From positions 744,001-808,000 of the forward strand of contig CAWKDG010000001.1 of assembly GCA_963848355.1 (NCBI GenBank): DNA of 64,000 bases, read 5' to 3'. The notes below the pieces were generated by a model, which worked only from the letters and a program-made list of their open reading frames with translations, made no database searches and was not told the DNA's origin. This stretch comes from CAWKDG01 sp963848355 (GTDB taxonomy: Bacteria > Actinomycetota > Acidimicrobiia > Acidimicrobiales > UBA8190). Position numbers and translations under genes: made by a program. Every line of letters starts with the position of its first letter. Positions within the stretch are counted from its first letter, which is position 1. Shown here in pieces: positions 62,693 to 64,000 of the stretch.

Positions 62693-63415
62693 TCAGATCC
62701 GCCGTGTGAAGCGGTAGCGGACGAGCGCCACCATGGCGCCCACACCGTCGCGCCAGGAGATCTTCTTGCCTTCCGACATCTCGCGGCCGGCGTAGGAGAT
62801 GGGGACCTCATAGATCCGGTAACCGCGGCGCAGGACCTTGGCCGTGATCTCCGGTTCGAAATCGAAGCGCTCCGACCGGATGGTGATGCCGGCGAGGGCC
62901 CGGCGGTCGAAGAGCTTGTAGCAGGTCTCCATGTCCGACAGCGTCGACCGGTAGAGGATGTTGGTGACCAGGGTCAGGAAACGGTTGCCCAACCAGTGCG
63001 ACGGGAACATGTTCTTGCGCTCACCGGTGAACCGGCTCCCGTAGACGATCTGCGACTTCCCCTTGAGGATCGGTTCGATCAGACGGGGCCAGTCGTCGGG
63101 GTCGTACTCGAGGTCGGCGTCCTGGACGAGGACGAGGTCGCCGCGGACCGCCTCCAGACCGGTACGGATGGACGCACCCTTGCCCCGGTTCTTCCCGTGG
63201 GCGATGACACGCACGGTGGAGTCCTCGAGGGCGGCCAGAACCTTGTCGCTCCCGTCCGACGAGCCGTCGTCGACCACCAGGATCTCGAGTTCGAGATCGG
63301 CCGGCAGCGTGACGGCACGCATGCGTCGCACGATCTCGGCCACCGTGTTGCGCTCGTTGAACACGGGGACGATCACCGAGAGGCGGTGGTAGACGTGCGG
63401 CTCCGGGTCGGACAT
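62693..63415 (-). CDS. glycosyltransferase family 2, dolichol-phosphate mannosyltransferase-like
   Basis: 240 residues: LSVIVPVFNERNTVAEIV, ILVVDDGSSDGS, GKNRGKGASIRTGL, VLVQDADLEYDPDDWPRLI (DxD), GSRFTGERKNMF, ETCYKLFDRRAL and ISYAGREMSEGKKI. Fits GDP-mannose- or UDP-glucose-using polyprenyl-phosphate transferases (Ppm/DPMS type) at the inner membrane, without transmembrane domain. ATG 63415. It could charge a lipid carrier for GT-C enzymes such as the 39-41.6 kb gene. Confidence 0.92.
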   Translation of the reverse strand: MSDPEPHVYHRLSVIVPVFNERNTVAEIVRRMRAVTLPADLELEILVVDDGSSDGSDKVLAALEDSTVRVIAHGKNRGKGASIRTGLEAVRGDLVLVQDADLEYDPDDWPRLIEPILKGKSQIVYGSRFTGERKNMFPSHWLGNRFLTLVTNILYRSTLSDMETCYKLFDRRALAGITIRSERFDFEPEITAKVLRRGYRIYEVPISYAGREMSEGKKISWRDGVGAMVALVRYRFTRRI

Positions 63416-63506
63416 GCCCCCATCATGGCCGCTGCGGTCCCGGGCACCCAGTCTCGTGTCACCCATCGGCTCCGTCACCCGCTCCCCCCGTGCTCCTCGC
63501 GCCCCG

Positions 63507-64000
63507 TCAGGGGGCCGAGAAGAAGGCCGCCGTCCGTCGTAGGCCGTCGTCCAGATCGACCACCGGCTCCCACCCCAGCTGGCGGCGGGCCACCGAGATG
63601 TCGGGACGCCGGCGGGTGGGATCGTCGACGGGAAGAGGGGCATGGACGATCTCGGACGAGGAGCCGGTCACCTCGAGCACGGTGCGGGCCAGATCGAGAA
63701 TGGTGTGCTCGTCAGGATTCCCGATGTTCACGGGACCGGTCACGGGGGCGTCGAGCAAGGCCAGGATGCCGGCCACCTCGTCACTGACGAAGCAGAGGCT
63801 GCGGGTCTGCGTCCCGTCGCCGTAGACGGTGAGGGGCCGGCCCTCGAGGGCCTGGGTGAGGAAGTTCGAGACGACCCGGCCGTCACCGGGGCGGAGCCGG
63901 GGTCCGTAGGTGTTGAAGATGCGGACGATCCCGATGTCTGTCCCGCGGGTCCGGTGCCAGGCCATGGTGAGCGCCTCGGCGAAGCGCTTGGCCTCGTCGT
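63507..64000 (-). CDS. UDP-glucuronate decarboxylase-like SDR, C-terminal part (cut by window edge)
   Basis: The gene enters from the right edge at codons DEAKRFAEALT, the YxxxK helix of UXS-type enzymes, then RGTDIGIVRIFNTYGPRLRPGDGRVVSNF, LTVYGDGTQTRSLCFVSDEV and NIGNPDEHTIL. Typical of UDP-xylose synthase or related 4,6-dehydratase. N-terminal Rossmann region is outside the window. Stop at 63507. Confidence 0.88.
   Translation of the reverse strand, partial: DEAKRFAEALTMAWHRTRGTDIGIVRIFNTYGPRLRPGDGRVVSNFLTQALEGRPLTVYGDGTQTRSLCFVSDEVAGILALLDAPVTGPVNIGNPDEHTILDLARTVLEVTGSSSEIVHAPLPVDDPTRRRPDISVARRQLGWEPVVDLDDGLRRTAAFFSAP

Overview
This is a gene-dense, GC-rich stretch of bacterial chromosome from an actinobacterium, most likely class Acidimicrobiia. 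The phylum call rests on a fused E2-E1 2-oxoglutarate dehydrogenase (Kgd), F420 biosynthesis genes (cofD, cofE) next to an F420-dependent luciferase-like oxidoreductase, a GTP-type PEP carboxykinase, a family 2 glycosyltransferase beside a DUF5719-type protein, many GTG starts and many 4-base start/stop overlaps. The class call is an inference from the absence of a WhiB gene near cofD, the stand-alone CofE and the general gene set.

Layout. 1-12.5 kb: partial thiL, pckG, a one-domain AsnC-type protein, an acyl-CoA racemase/transferase, galK, a PH/SHOCT membrane protein, a three-gene operon (alpha/beta hydrolase, membrane-anchored MurF-like ligase, Ddl-like ligase), a UvrD-type helicase, xthA and fabZ. 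12.5-24.2 kb: a possible small protein, a NYN nuclease with a histone-H1-like linker and an S1-like domain, an M20 peptidase, a HAD hydrolase, kgd, a hydrolase, and a divergent acyl-CoA dehydrogenase/acyl-CoA synthetase pair. 24.2-28.2 kb: a 1074-residue fusion of a serine-hydrolase domain to about 700 residues of charged coiled coil with a 39-bp tandem repeat, followed by a sugar nucleotidyltransferase. 28.2-34.5 kb: hpf, secA, prfB, ftsE and ftsX on the minus strand.

35-42.6 kb: ahcY, phosphoglucose/phosphomannose isomerase, a Trm112-like protein, phosphomannomutase, a GT-C-like membrane protein and a CPBP protease. 42.6-52.6 kb: ftsH, a DUF5719-like protein, a large glycosyltransferase/membrane protein, an F420-dependent oxidoreductase coupled to a 3-hydroxyisobutyrate dehydrogenase-like gene, and a small coiled-coil protein with its own promoter and terminator. 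52.6-64 kb: a surface-polysaccharide region with a GDP-sugar reductase, three GT4 glycosyltransferases, cofD-cofE, NAD-dependent epimerases, a GDP-mannose pyrophosphorylase-like gene, two GT2 enzymes and a partial UDP-glucuronate decarboxylase.

The order hpf/secA, ahcY, PGI/PMI, pmm, cofD/cofE, mannose-1-P guanylyltransferase, wbbL recalls the Rv3240c-Rv3266c region of Mycobacterium tuberculosis (from memory), so much of 31-63 kb looks like an old actinobacterial block. Together the genes supply GDP-mannose and derived nucleotide sugars, transfer them to envelope polymers, and provide export and division functions. Five apparent single-base frameshifts, in four otherwise well-conserved genes, cluster between 42.2 and 55.5 kb; they point to sequence error or local decay and should be resolved before using those translations. 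No tRNA, rRNA, CRISPR array, insertion sequence, prophage or replication origin was seen.
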